From Dipylidium caninum (lineage: Eukaryota > Platyhelminthes > Cestoda > Cyclophyllidea > Dipylidiidae), in NCBI GenBank assembly GCA_017562135.1, contig QEYB01001188.1, positions 1 through 64,000 on the forward strand: a DNA stretch of 64,000 nucleotides, read 5' to 3'. Each line of letters begins with the position of its first letter. Within the stretch, counting starts at the first letter, position 1. The notes below the pieces were generated by a model. That model was not told the DNA's origin and did no database searches. It was given only the letters and a program-made list of their open reading frames with translations. Both the position numbers and the translations under genes were made by a program. Positions 40,001 through 54,609 of this stretch are shown here, in pieces.

Positions 40001-43000
40001 TGATTTGTGAGTGAAATGTCAGGTTAGGTGAGCACTGTCCCCGATATCTGTGGGCACCACATCAACCTACTTGGCTTTAACATGCGCTATTTGTCAAAAG
40101 CTCTCACAGGGGCCTAACTTTCTCCCCCTTTCTTTTGACATTCATTTGCCATCAAAACAAAAAATGACGAAGCCACTTTGCAAGAAGGGCACTTTAAGCT
40201 TCGTTTGCTCATGATTGACAGAGTAAGCGACAAAAAATGACGAGAAGAAATTGAGAGCACAGACACAAGCCATGGCTAGCCCATTAAGCAAAATATAGTA
40301 AAGATAGCGACATTGTTGAGGTGTTCTAAATCTTCGATGGGGCACTGAAATTAATACAACTACCTAGGATGAGTCTTTCTAGTCGTGGAATATACAAAGA
40401 GGGAACTGACAAAGTGTAAAAGCGCACCACGATGGTTGGATGTGTGTTATAAATCTGAGATTCTCTTATCTTCATAAGCTAGATAAGAGATGGGTTTTAT
40501 CAATTTCTCCTTGGCGAGGTTGCGAGCGGAAGACGGTATAGGATGAAAGAACAGGAGTGAGGTGAACCTGCCGTTGATGGTAATTCAGTAGACAGACTTA
40601 GTTCTGACCCTGACGTCTGAATATCGCAAACATCAATTCATATCATCTAGGTAAATGGTGAAATAAGAGCATTAGCATCGAGACATGATACAAATTTCAA
40701 CACGGTTTTACAATTCTTAAATAGACGGGATGAAAATTCCGATTAACTCGGAACTACCAAACTAACTATAGCTTGGAGTAACTCGTTTACTATCCGCCAG
40801 AGGAGATAGTATAAGGTTAAATAGTACACAGCCTGCCTGAGTTCCATCATACAATGTCATAAAGAGGCTGGAGGCGATTGAAAAGTCCCTTATGTTGAAA
40901 CAGTTGTTAAAGGGAAGTGCTACTCCTTTTTCGTCTGACCTTCTCAAGAGAGGATATTGGAGTCTGATTAATAAATAATTTAATAAAGTTGATCACGTTT
41001 GTAAATGGTGTTTGGAGAACGTCGAGGTAACCGCGATTTTACTTTCTGGCCATCTCGGGCTTTTCCTCACTTGGTAAATTGAGGCATATTTCGCATACCT
41101 CCAGAAGCTAAAAGGATCTGCGATGCCAGTTGACGATGACGACCTCGCATTGAACATACATTGACCATACAGTCCATTCGGTAACGATCATATGTGGTAA
41201 GGGATAAATGCAAAGATATTTGAAAATCTTTTATGTTCCTCTGGTCTTGACATCATTCTCTACCTAATTCGTTAGGATGGTCCTCTTTTCCCCAGAGACG
41301 GAACAGATGGTCCACAATTCACCCGACATTTGACAGTTGACATACTGGCATTATTCGTTGTAGGATGGGCGAATGAGATTAATTGTGAAATTCGGGAATT
41401 TTGCATTATGTCCGAAAAATTTGGTTAAATGCAATATCCTCTAAACTGAATCCAGGTGAATAGTGTAAAATGCTCAGTCATTAAGGGGACTCATACATCT
41501 ACTTCATAAGATATGCACATTCTGGATGAATATGACGGTAGTAACTTCGGAGAAAGCCATCAAATGCTCAGATTTCGGCGCATTCAGCCAATCGATACCC
41601 TCATAAACAGACGTCAATGAGATAATTTCCCTATATTAGGAGTTGGAAGGACTATGGTGATTATATTTTCTCCTTTACATATTCGCACGGCTTGCACCTA
41701 TTGTCATATCGTGCCGATGCTCTCTTCTACCCACTGTGTTGCATGACGGCGTTGACACAATAAATAAGGGCCAGCCGTGAAAGATACATCTTTTTATAGA
41801 TACCTAATTTCCTATCCTTTCGCATTATTTTTTAATGTATACTACCTCCAATTATTATTGTCTTCCAATACGTTAACTGATATCAATGAATCAAACATTG
41901 AAGGCGACTAAGTACATACTTCCCTCGATTGATATGATATACTGTAGAATTCCGCGTTTTTGGCAAATTTAGCAGTAGTAGAAGACACCGGATCATTTTG
42001 TAAAAAACCTGAATTGTGAAGCCTGCGGTACAACGAATACTAACGATGACTGTTACATCAATCCATCCACCCTGCTGAAACAGTTCCTTCAAGAACCGAT
42101 GGAATTCCAGTTTATACCAAAACAGTTCACCTTAATCTTCCGATCCAGCTTCCGTAGAAGTCAAATTGAAGGAGGCATGTCTTAAAGAACATGCAGAGTA
42201 TGATACCTATTGCCTTTCTCGTACACCAAGGCTTTTATTTGGGCGGGGATGAAATTGTCTTTTCTTTAGTGATTAAGGATTGGCGATATATGGATGAGAT
42301 AATGAGTCAAGGTTTGTGATGGAATAATGTCAAAAAAATGACATACGACTGACAAGGAGGAAGAAGAAGTAGGTGCAAGATTACGTGACTCCGTCAAACC
42401 ACTACGTAGGTCCTCTCTGCGCCGTAGTATCCGTTTAGGGAAGTAGAACTAAGGGTATTTAATAGAAATTTCCCTGCCATTTCCCCCCTTAGAATTCGCT
42501 AAATTGCCGGCAAAACACTGCTCTCTGGAAAATCCCCGTGTAAGTTAAATTCCATTGCCATAAAATTCGAACAAAACCAATACAATGTGGGCCCCATGTA
42601 ATCTGAAGCACGTAGGGAGGGGGTGAATAAATGTATTCAGTTGAGTAATTTGTCCACGTACGGCAGCGATGCTTAACCACTCAGTTCCCTGCTGTTGAGC
42701 CGGTACTGATTATCATCATGGATCACTACACAACACTATTTCATTCAATCATTGCATGATAGATAGGCTTTGTGAAGTCTGCTTGAGCCTAATCGCATGC
42801 TCTTATGGTGAAATAGAAGGCCGGCAAGTGCCTTGCAATGGAAAAATTATCATCAGCACGAAATGTCATTTCTGATTGGTGCATCCGGAGTGAAAACTTT
42901 AACATCCATACAATGATACTCGCTCAAATAACGTTCATTTTGGATATCGGCAGCAGTGAATTAAGAGAAGTTTGACTTCAACGAATAGCAATGGAGGAAA

Positions 43001-46000
43001 ACAGAGGAGGAATGGAGTGCTTACCCGAGGATATTCGGTAAAGTTGTGAGCGAGTAGTAAGCGCTCCGATGAGGCCGAGAAAGTCACTTGATAAGAAAAC
43101 ACAATATTTTTGCAGGGCGAATGCAAAAGAAATGGAGGAGATAAAGGATATTAACAAACGGAAACTGACCATAATTAACCTCGACTTTTGCAATGAAACC
43201 TTTATGAACAACATCGAAACGGGCAAAGCGGTCTTGCGGGAAGTGTTTCTTCTTATCCCTAATAACGTTTATTTGCCGTGAAAGAGGAGGGAAGAAATTA
43301 AGAAGACTTAAAGGAAAAAGACTTAAACAATAACGTAAACATACACAGCAGTCCTCCTTTCCTCAAAATCTCAAGCAACTCAATGATGGATAATAAGATA
43401 CGTGTATATAAAAGTGCCCTGGGGTATTAATCTGCCCCACCCCCCACCCCCCGCCCCCAATTTCTATTGATTATTGTTATCACCAAGTTTTATAACAGTA
43501 ATTTCTTTCGGTGATCGAAAGAGTGGAAGGCAAGTGATCTCGTCCTACTAAATAGAATAAGGTATTAATAAGCAGGACTAAAAATCTACTCTTTGTTAAA
43601 AGTAATAATTACTTGGCAGATTTACTTTGCAAGATTTAGGTCTATTGGTCTAAACTGGCGATAGGACACTGCGAAGAACGTTTTTTGACAAGCACTTTTG
43701 AGAACTACCTAGCCAAAACTAAGAAGCCATCAAGTAGATTTAAACTTCAGCCCTCAAATTATGGAATTCTCTTGCGTCTTGACCACTTGAATCTATAGTG
43801 GGAGACAGTCTTGGGATTTATGAATTGTCAAATCAACCATGGGAGAAAGCCAGTATCTGAGAAGGATGTTTAGGGGCCTGGTTAGAATCTTAATGTATGG
43901 CCGGATTTCGGTCATCCAATCATATTGTCACATATTTTGACAAGCAGCGAAGGCACCATAGGTGTAGCAGACACGTTCGATCAGTTGGTAAAATTTAATT
44001 ATAATGAGGGTTCTAATCGAAGACCTCTAGACGCCTTGTGAACAAAGTGTCCGAAGCGAGAGTGGGGTGGCGATGACAAAGATGTATAAAATGTTCCAAT
44101 TCGTATAAATATAGAAGGATGAAGGAGTGAGACTTTGCTTACGAGTTACATCAGGACGAAGCTAATGAGCAGAAATTTCCCATATATAGAAGATAGAATC
44201 ATATAGAGAAAAGATCAAGAGGTATTTTTTTGCTCCAACCACCCAGGAGTATATAAATGAGGTAGAATGCAAACTTAAAGCTACCGCGTTACGAGATGTC
44301 TGAACTTCAGAAGGTACGTCCATGTCAGGATGAACGAAAGTCTTCGCTTTTTTTCCGCAAGGCTGCTATGAAGTCGAATAGCATGATCCACACGGAAACA
44401 GTAAGTTTTACAGATAGTAAGGTCTGGAGGACAGAAGAGTAGGTCTTGATGTTTTATAGAAACTAGTTTTCTTATCAGAAAGTGACATCTGATAAATTGA
44501 ATCAACCTCACGAGACACGATGGCATTGGCAGCGGCACCTCGTCTTAAAATAAACATCTCGTGACCACGAAAGTGTAGTAAGAGGAGTATCGTTGCCTTC
44601 TAGTATGACAGTAGGGCAAACTGGCTCGGACGATGGCACCACCATCTTTTCATTCCTGTAAGGAGTTTGCGTGAGATCAGGTAGGGTGATAGTATGCCTA
44701 GATCGACTTAGCTGATGGTAAAGTCCAAATCGCTTTTATCTGTCTCACCTCTATCAGTTTTTCTACAACCACAAATAGCAATTTTCATCTCTTCTGCTCC
44801 GAAAATTGCGACTAGACAAAGGTAATTGAATTTCGTCCTTCACATTGTTCACTCTACTTTTTCTTGAGCCAAGGTCGTTGGTTCCCTTCTGCCCAAATCG
44901 ACATATAAAGGAATTGAACTCTTTACATTTTTGTCTATTTACAAATGCATTTGTTAGAGCTATGAAAAGATTCAGTGAGGGTGATACTTTTTAGCAAGGT
45001 GGGCATTAAACATTCATGGTAAAGAAAATTCCCTGAGGCATTAATTCTGCAACTTGAATGTCCAAGTCTGTGTGTTTAAGTTCAACTGCCGATATTTACT
45101 GCATCATGCAAGATGCTAATTGCAACAACTGTATGGTTGTCGCTTTTGCGGCAGCTGGTGTTCTCGTCTTCATGTAGATTATTGCCCGATTGCCGCAAGG
45201 GAGTAAGAACGTGTTGGTTATGGAATGATTTCTAGAATGTCTAATCATCCCTTCAAGTGTTGCTCAAAAGGGCTTTTGATCACTTCTTATCAGTAATGTG
45301 AGGAAATTGAATCTAATTTGCCCCAAAGGGATGTGTCTGCAGCAAAGGACTCACCACATATCGTCATGGTGGCACTTAGGCGGGGATGTCTCATTAGCAT
45401 GAATTAAATTTGTTGAAGTCAATCGGATTAAAAGGGCTTATAAGTAACCACTTAGTGGAATTTGTCTGTAAGCCATTGGTAAACTTTGTTAGAATAAATA
45501 TTAGTTTTAATTTTATTAATGAGAATGAGGAAAAGGCGTGATATCAGTGTCCAACGCGCACCACCAATAGCCTTACCCGGGCAAGACGCACTTTTAAAGA
45601 AAATTATGTTTTCCTGTATAATATGACCGTCAAGAAACATAGATCGACCTAGAAACCGTTACACCGAATGACCCCTTTAACTTCTTTGAATTGCTTTGAG
45701 ATCGAAATCATTGATAATGAGATGTATATGAGGTACCTAGGATGATAAATTGTCGCCTTCGTCAATACCACCAAGTGTTGCCATAGCACTCCTTCGCAGC
45801 ATTGAAATTCGTAGGAAGCAGAGCCGTACATTAGCGATAGTGTATGACAATCTGAGGATCATTTAGGACTTTGTCCTACCGAGTGTATTAGCATCAGCAG
45901 CGCCAAGTACGCTGGCTAGTTGCTAGATGCAAGATGGTATATCGGACAGAGGTACCAAAGGCATGGAGGTTCTCACTTTTGGGGGACAATCACTTCTTCC

Positions 46001-49000
46001 AGCCATATCCATACAAACATGCCGCATAAGAACACAATAGGCACCGATGTTTCAAAAAAGGTGCCGATAATCTAGAATGAATTCATTTTTGTGTAAATCA
46101 CATACAGGAGTCTTTAGAATCCGTCTCTAAAGGATTTTTCATTGTTACGATTTTTCAAACTTTGAAAACACTTAAACGAATCCTACTCCTCATATAGGAC
46201 CTTTTCGAAGTCTCTTTGATTAACACTACTTGTTACAATGCGTTCGAAGGTCATTGTCGAGATTCGAGATTCTTCACAAAGTAACTGACTAGTCTGCAAC
46301 AGTCATGGTAGCTCCACTGGTTGTCTAAATATATTTTGCAGTTAGTTGAAGGATCGAGATAGCATTGTGCGCCAACAGATACTTATCCCAAATACGCATA
46401 GGGTGCATTGTCGCCAGGGTCTACCTGGAATTCACATCCTAAGTTCCAAAGAGCGCTAAGTTGAGCGATTTTTAAGCAGTATTGTCGAAAGTGTGACGAC
46501 GATCATATAGGTGTTCATGAGAGGCAGGAATACGGTCAAAATAGGATGCGATCCTGTCGAAAGTCTATTTATATTGCGATAAGCCAGTGTTCATGCATGT
46601 ATCTTCCCTATTACAATCACTCCACACTAAAATGTTTGGAATTCGGGACTTCATAAGCTGGCCGCTGTGAGCTTTTCATAGCAAGAAGACTTTTTTGTGA
46701 GACGACTAATGGACAGCTTAAAGGTGAAAGAATGCACATTCATAGTGATGAGAAAGTCTTGCACCTAGGGAATAAAAAATGGTGACGTACCACTATTGCT
46801 AGAACCGCTAGTGGAAATGTATCTTTGTAAGTGACGCTTCGCATAAATATATTCCAATTTAGTCGCCGATCTCCTTGTCTTGACGGAAGGTTTCTACAAC
46901 TATGGAATCAAGAGAAATGAAGTCAAAGATTGTATGCTAATCCGTCAACTTTTTGGTTTCTTTGGCGTTATTTAACACGAGTTATGAATTTTGCTGTCTT
47001 ACTCTTCCGGCTTTGAGGTATGTTGCAAGCTTTGACTTATAAAAATCATATTTAAGTAGTTCATTGACTCTTCGGCAAACAAGCAATTTCTGGTTGATTG
47101 AATAAGTGAGATGAGTGGACAAACAGAGGTGATCTCAAAAGTCGAGAGATTGTAGACGGTGGTGCCTGCCTGGAGCTTGCTAACCCGACACTAGAGGAAC
47201 GTATTTAAGGCTACAGCTGTATTGCCTTGTTAAGATAAGGAAAGTTGAATAGCATTGAACTTCTCGAATAATTTAAACCTTAACCAGAATGCGAAAATCC
47301 TCTCTTATACGGAAGTTCCCAAGGAGCTCCGTAGGTAAGTGAGGCGCAATTTACTTAGACTTTGAGTAGTAGAAGGCTGCCAAATTTAGAATTTGGTTAA
47401 ACGAAAAGACGGCTTCAGGGTGCTTTGAGTTTTATTAAGATTAATTATTATGCATGGGGATAGGGGAGTTTCATCGCATCATAGTCCAAGACTGCTTTAA
47501 TTACGTATTGTTTTATATGAAATTTGTCAAATAATTAGATATAGCTTTACTTATATACCGAAATGTATTGCTCAACGCCAAAGTGTCCACTGGGTGAAGG
47601 ATAACACTCGCCTATCCAACTTAATCAAGAGATATTTAGCTTAAACTGTGACATCTAACAAATTTCAGTCGGACTTATTCTTTCAACTCGGGACAGTGTT
47701 TCACTGTGAAGATGCGGACGTCTAATGTGATAGTTAGCGTCAGTAATAACGTCAAAAACATAGGCAATGACAGAAATTGTAATTCTAATAAGGTGACATG
47801 CTCTCATATCGCAAGTATTCGATGGCTGTTAAGTTTTATCTCCTTGAACTTCAGAAATTTTTGCACGTATCCTTTTGCATATTGTGAACATTTAAGCCCT
47901 TTTCGTGTCGCTCAGCGACGGAATTGATGAAGTTAGCCTCCCCCTCCCCGCACTTTCAGTTTCCCCTATATCAGCCTGACCTTGACATCGTGACGTAATG
48001 AATTACAAATTCACTTGACAATCTTCAAAATCCCGTTATTTCACGTCTTGATATTTAAGGGGTCAGAATAATACCATTGAGATGTGCTTTTAATTTCGAC
48101 AGTGTTGCACGAGTGTTATAGTCGACACAGGAGATAAATAACGATGTTATGTTGAAGTTCTCGCAAAATTCTTCTGCTTTAAGGTCGAGGTTGACAAGTC
48201 CGGCGACGTCAGGTAATTAACATGGTATGAGAAAATGAAGACAAGGGTGGTGTACTTTGACATAACCGGGCTTAGAACACAAAAACTCATCTTGAAAATG
48301 ACACATAATGTTATATTTTAAGAAGGTACAGAATGGGAAAAGGTCCGTGTCCTCCTTTTCACTTTCGCCTCACTTCCTCGCCACTTTTCCTCTCAATGGC
48401 GTTATCCTATTCTCAAACACAAAATAGGGGTCCAGAGGCGAGGCTGTGGGGGAAAGAGTAACCTGTTGATTCCAAGTAGAACGGATTGTCCGTTTTCTAC
48501 TGATAGAAGAAACACCTACCTTTGGCCCTCGGGGAATCACTCGGCGTTATCAAGATGATTTTTTATGAGACTTAACTCTTTGCTTATTAAATCAGTATAC
48601 CGTTCTCTCCGACAGCAAGTGTTTATATTGCGTGTGCACCTATCTGTGCATGTATAAATGTGAGAGATAGCGATAGTTTTAAAGGTACCGCGAAGAGAGA
48701 TTTTGCATGGTCTCCAATCAGGAACACCATTCACTCATTTCCAACATTCTCCAATTACTTTATGTCTTTGATATTTGAGTTCAATGAGGTTGAGAAGTTG
48801 ATGTAAACTCATGGAAGCGGCGTGCTATCTGACAAACGACAGTGAGCTAGGCTGAAAAACACTTAAAAACCAGCAAGCCACAAAATTAAAAGGAGAACTA
48901 TTTAATTATGTTGCTGCTATTGGTATAAATACGAGTCGTTTTATTATAGTCTCAAGGGTGTCAATGATTATGTACTGTTGAGGAACGCCATTGAGGCAAT

Positions 49001-50112
49001 CGGTCAAAAGGCGACTTCGCTACAACAGAACGTGTATTAAGGCCCTTTTTATTAAAAGTCAAAGGAGGTACTTTGGTTCCTATTCTATCTAACAACTGTC
49101 CACTGTTTTCCGCCGTCAGATTTTGGAAGACAGCTTGTGAACGCACTTGCCCACAACTACTGTGAACATATTAACACTTATCCAAAATTTTAGAGTTCTC
49201 ATATAAAGCCATAGTGCCATTTCAATCCTCCACTATTATTACCACGACAATGATCAAGTATTATCTCCATTCGCCTAAGTCTTCTCAACTAGAGAAATCA
49301 TTGACACTTTATTTGGCTTTGAAGTTAAGTTGAAGGATACTGCGTAATAAGTAATATTCTCCTCAGCTGTCCACCTAACAAACCGTGACATCTAAAAGTA
49401 AAGCTACTTTGACTCTTTTTTCGCCCCGGAAATGGGACAGACTAAGTCAACTTTTCAGTCCTTGGCTCTTCTCGAGGGAATCAGTGTGGTCATGGTAACA
49501 TATCCTGCGAAAAGATATAGCGCAGTACTTAATGCATAAATTTTCATTTATTATAGGCCGGTAAGAATAGTTTGAGTCAACTTCTACCAGACGCGACGTT
49601 TAGGTAAATTCCCTCAGTCGGATTACTTCAAACGATTTTGGCGCCATTTATGATGAGCAAAGCTATGCGGTTTAACTGTGGGTTACTTTATTCTATTGCT
49701 CCCAATCCGTCGACATTTCGTTAGCATTTGACAAATTTTCTAGTTTGCAACTGATGTTGCCATCTATGAAACCCGGTGGTTCAGCTTAATAAAAAACTTA
49801 CGCACGTTTATTCGCCGGGGGCATTAAAATTACCTCATTTGTCTACCTTACATGTATTGGTAGGCACGGTTAACAGTGGTGTACACATTATGGCAAATTA
49901 ACTTTGAAGGACACCTTAGAATCAATTGAAGTATTTTTTGTTAGGACGCCGGAGCAATGTACAGAAGGCGGTGTACCTCCGTGGGTGGAGCAAATACTAT
50001 CCCATCCCATTCACTTGATGTCGGAAAGTCACAGCTTCCAGTAAAATAACGTTCAAGACTGTTGGCGAAAGGAGTATTAAATAACTCTTATCTATTATTA
50101 TCTCAGTAGAGC
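37050..50112. other. 13 kb without recognisable genes
   Basis: AT-rich sequence with only short open frames lacking family motifs or convincing splice-bounded chains. Small simple runs occur (a C-rich run near 43,438-43,460, G runs near 48 kb). A stretch near 46.3-46.9 kb hints at a decayed transposase but is not convincing. It may contain the promoter of the channel gene just above 37,049, and distal regulatory or intronic DNA. Confidence 0.5.
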
Positions 50113-50118
50113 TTTATT
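50113..50118 (-). promoter_or_regulatory. Polyadenylation signal of the tetraspan gene
   Basis: TTTATT on the plus strand reads AATAAA on the minus strand, about 135 bases beyond the stop codon at 50,251-50,253. Position and orientation fit the 3' end of the LHFPL-like gene. Confidence 0.6.
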
Positions 50119-50250
50119 AAATAGATATTAGAAAATAAAATAAAATAAAACTGCGCCGGAGTTCTTGATCAGCGGTAGTAAATTGGGGGAAGGGGGAGGG
50201 GGGGGGGACAGCAAAATGATACATGTTGAAAGGACGAAGGAGTGAAAAAT

Positions 50251-53200
50251 TCAGTTTAATTGTGGCTGAACAATCACGGGTGTCGCGGGTACGAGCACAC
50301 GGAATTCGGGTTGAGAAGGATAATTACAAGTGGCCATGGCAACAACGCCCTGAAGGCTGCTTGTTCGGCGACTGAAGCTGCCCTGGTTGAGTGAGGATTG
50401 GTCCGTGGGTGTGGCGGCGTTTTTGGTCAGCAGCAGAGGAACATCAGCACCACTGACGTAGATACCATTCGGTAGTGCTAGACGATGATTCTTTCCTATT
50501 AAATGCTCTTGGAAGGCGGTGTGGAATGAGCTGGCACAGGGAAGGAGCGTTGAGAGAATGGAGACGAAACCTCCAAGAACGGTTATAATGTAGGCCCAAC
50601 CTACTTCGCAATGACCTATAGAAAGCGGATGGAACCGACTTTGTAGGTATGTATAAAATAATGAAAAAGTTGTATAGCCTGGCGACCATAGACGTTTTTA
50701 CATGCCCTACGGCAGTAAAGTTATCCGTAGACACTCCCATTGCAGCATACTATCGGCTGTTATGTGACGAAATTACGTGAGTACTTAAGTGAAAGCATTT
50801 AAGGCTTGAATTTTTCCCAATACTATTTTTTCCAATAATTTGCCTTTTTCACGACAGAGAACGTCGTGGAGGAACTAACCAGCATACCAACTCGACATTT
50901 TAAGTTAAATGTCAAAATAATCCGACCTCCAATGCGGGGAGACATTTTGGGGTCGGAGTCATAATCACCCTTTCTTTATAAGTAACTCTTGCAGATTATT
51001 TGATGAATTTAAGCAATATCCTGTTAAACTGGCAAGCCGTAATAACAGGCAATTAAATCACTTCGACACGCAACTGCTTATAACATAATAGAAACAGGAT
51101 TTTATTTCTTCCGAAACACGGAAGTTTGATGCCGTCGATTTTACAAGGAAAGGATTTCATAGGGGAGAAGAGGGGAAGCACCTCCTAAGGAGGAAAAATT
51201 AACACCACTAAAATTACGGTTGTAATCGTTAAAGTAACTGAGCATTTAGTGAAATAAAGAATCAATCATATACTGGAGGATTAACTCTTCTGCTTTGAAA
51301 TGTACGGGCTATTTCCGATGTACTCCTTCAGCAGGCGCCACTATAATCTTGATGGATTTAAAAAATGGTAACTTCAATGGACTGTCAGCGTGGACAACCC
51401 AAGTCTTTTATACGGGAGCCATCGTTGAGTGCGAGATCAGTCTAGTCAAAGTGCAGCAAGATGTTTAATTGCTCTTTGAAGTTCCAACATTCTACATTTG
51501 AGAAACGAGACAAATATCATCATCGAAGATTTTAGGCAAATTTAGCTGAATACCAAAAATTTATGCAAATGGACATACAACCGCGATATGTGCAGTACAA
51601 AGAAATGCCTTACGAGGAATTGTTGGCAAAACATATGAAAGTGGCTGCTACAAGTAATGTACTTTTGAATGAAAACCGTATTTTGAAAAATCAATGACAA
51701 GTCTTCCTCAAGCTGTCTGTTCATAAAACAGGACTGCCGCCAGCAAGTTTCGGTGAAATGGAGCGTCACGTAAATACTTTATGCAATACCGACAGCCTTC
51801 GATAAAAAGTTTCAAAAACTCAGTTTATGGGACATACACCTAACTGCTTTGATATACAAATGAGGTTAGTCTGAATATGTATGAATGTGCTCTTTTACTT
51901 ATCAAATAGGGTTGTGAAGGGAGGAAAATTGAGTAAATCTTACCGATGTTAAAACTGTCGACCGAAGAACCGCATATTTGTCGAACCTCCTCATTTGTTT
52001 TCCATCCAAGGGGATACATTAGGCACGTAAAGGCGACAAGCAGGCCTGTCTCCACGCCGAGTAATAGAAAAAAAACGGTTTTGTTACTTAAGGAAGAAAA
52101 AGGGTAGCTAAGAAAGTTGCATGGTTTTGTTCACTTAATGTATCACTCATCTTTAATACTTATTTTATAACACACTAATGGATGAAGGATAACCAAGTGA
52201 AAGATTAGAGACCTTCATGCGTGTAAATGATGAAAAACTGTACTTGGTAAAGCAGAAAGTTAATGCCTCCTGGGCACAAAAAAAACGGCGGTTGAGCTTC
52301 TTGAAGACGGACACACAATGGAAACTTTTATGAATCAAGGCAAAGTGACTTTTGGTCTATGAAGTTTACTTACTAGGGCGCAACTAATCGGTGAGTTCGA
52401 ATCTTGCGGAGTCAAATCACAAATATTGTTGGCGATAAATCCTCTCAGGTCTTCCAGACATACTTTGCACCATCTCGCCTTGGGACATTTTTTACATTTT
52501 TAGATCTATACCTAGTTTCGAACGATTCGAAGACAAGACGTCCTGACATTTTTACCGGAATTTGGTAATCCATGTGAATGCCGGTGGTTATGAGGACGAT
52601 GAAACCCGGGAATTTACACGTTAAATTAATAGAATGGATACAATCCACATTTTTGTTGGTTAGAAAATGAAGAGATCATGGCCCCCTCTATAATACACAG
52701 CATATGGCATTTTACTGTCCACCAATGGATAGGATAGACATCTAAATGCCAATACGAAAGAAATGGGCCACCCGTTGTAATTTAAGCTTTACCGCGTTAT
52801 GATTTTGAAGCATAGTCGTTCGTGCTTAATGTACGAAATACCTGACGCGATGACATATACGGTGTTAATAGGATCCTGCGAAAGTAATTTCTCCCCACAC
52901 CACACTCATCGCAGATGAGATATTCTGCGCGCGGCTTTATCTTACACAATTGAAGGTATGCTTGAGGTCATCACTTTCGTTCAAATGAGAGGGAATTTTC
53001 TGCGCCTGTATTGATTGTACGTCGCAAAATTGTCGAATGTAAGCCCAGTATAATAAATGATATATAGACCGAGTACTTAGTAACCACATTTGAAGTGCGA
53101 TCATAGACGGGGGAATGTTAGGGGGAAGAAGCGATTGGTCTTGAGAACAAAAAACCAATCATTGCTAGACGACACACTCACTTCAATGCGCTCCGCACAG

Positions 53201-54609
53201 AGAGCAGCGTTATAAGTTAACGCCGATTACAAACACGTGCATGCTTTTCAAAAGCAGTTGGCTTTGATGACGCTTCTACGGAGCAAGCTATTCAAATGGT
53301 TTTTTGACCACACTGTGTGTTTCAACAGTACGTGATATTCGTTCACATTTTCATATAACTGTAAAAGTACACAAAGTTTGGGTTTTTAAGAAGAATGAGT
53401 CGTCATAATTGCGTAAACTCACCGAGACAAGAATCCGAATTGACATAGCTTGCAAACGCAGCTGTTAGCCAAAAATTGACGATATTGAAACCCGAGACGA
53501 AGAGGAAAAAGGTGTAAAGAAAGAGTATATGATGCAGGAGAACAGCCAATGTGACTAAGCAATTTTCCATGCTAAATGCGGGATATCCATAAAATGTGTA
53601 GTGGCCCAGTTAGACTGTAAGCGAATACCGAATCACGGGACGTCAAATGCACTGGTAATGTGTACGTAGGTAAACACACCGTCGAAAAAAGGCCAATGTG
53701 GCTTGTTAAAAGTTTAGTAGTAGCGTTAGGCGTCCACTCGGTAATCTTAAAATTCCCTTTTAGCCACATACGGGGAAGAAGGCACCGGCGGTACAAGAGA
53801 TGGCTTGCGATCCATGCCAAAATGGACCACAGTAGCCAGAAGCAACGCATTCTTGCCATTCTGTGTTATTAGAGGGGGCAGGAACTTGGATGATTTGATT
53901 CCTATTTTGCCTATTACCACCAGTAAGGTTTCAGGATTTTTGTACAATCAACTTGCGAGTTTTAAAATGACGCGGAAGAAAGTTTAGAGGCTAATTGGCT
54001 ACTCAGAACTGACAAATGAAGGTTACCTTAAAGGTGGATGTGCGGCGCGGTTAAATTGTTAACACTTTGTTCATTATACCTGTTGTACATTTATCATTCC
54101 GAGGAAGTATAAAAGTTTTGATCAAATATTTAGTAACTTCTCGAGCCGGGCTCAATCTCAAGAGCAAATAAAACCGCAATAATCTTTCCTTATTTAATAA
54201 TATAAAATCAAGAGCTGCTCGAGAATTTTAATATTTTTACTTAAGCGGGAGGGCAAAGTAGCCCATGTAACTCTCAGGAAATATATTCGTAGCATGTGAA
54301 TAGCATTGAGATAATGTAATAAATAAACGTCCTCACCTATCAAAAAGTATAAATACTTTTTGCTCATTCTGGAGGAAAAGGTACGAATCAACGAGTGAGT
54401 AAGACATTATGGAGTGAAGTGGAAATCTTGGTTTCTGCCAAGCTTTGTGTCTAAAAGGGAGATGTTACTTTGTCAGATAATCTCTGAAATAAGAGTTTAC
54501 CTAAGGTACTTGGAGACACCATAAACTTCCTTTACTATCTCAGTTATGGAGTAAACAAAGTTGCGGTACATAACTGTTGCCCAGCTAGTTGGAACAAACC
54601 GACTTCCAG
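50251..54609 (-). CDS. LHFPL-like tetraspan membrane protein, 3' five exons
   Basis: Minus-strand exons: 54,501-54,609, 53,423-53,571, 52,374-52,402 (29-nt microexon), 51,944-52,049 and 50,251-50,615 (TGA). All have AG/GT borders and their phases interlock without a stop. The protein gives a long hydrophobic helix (LFLYTFFLFVSGFNIVNFW), then TGLLVAFTCLMYPLGW. The loop KTNEEVRQICG...GHCEVG follows, then helix WAYIITVLGGFVSILSTLL, and a hydrophilic Ser/Thr-rich tail of about 90 residues. LHFPL-family proteins share the arrangement M.FPDGW..DEV..MCG...Y.LG.C.V.WAYILAI, and some of them act with mechanotransduction or GABA-A receptor complexes. The first helix was not located. The 54,501 exon joins in phase but has no family motif, so it is less certain. 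Other PMP22/claudin-superfamily members are the alternative. Confidence 0.75.

Noticed and set aside
46340..46990. Possible second transposase relic (a frame containing HIHSDEKVLHLGNKKW).
   Set aside because: Only one short block looks like a Tc1/mariner catalytic motif. Without further ordered blocks or terminal repeats it is not supportable.
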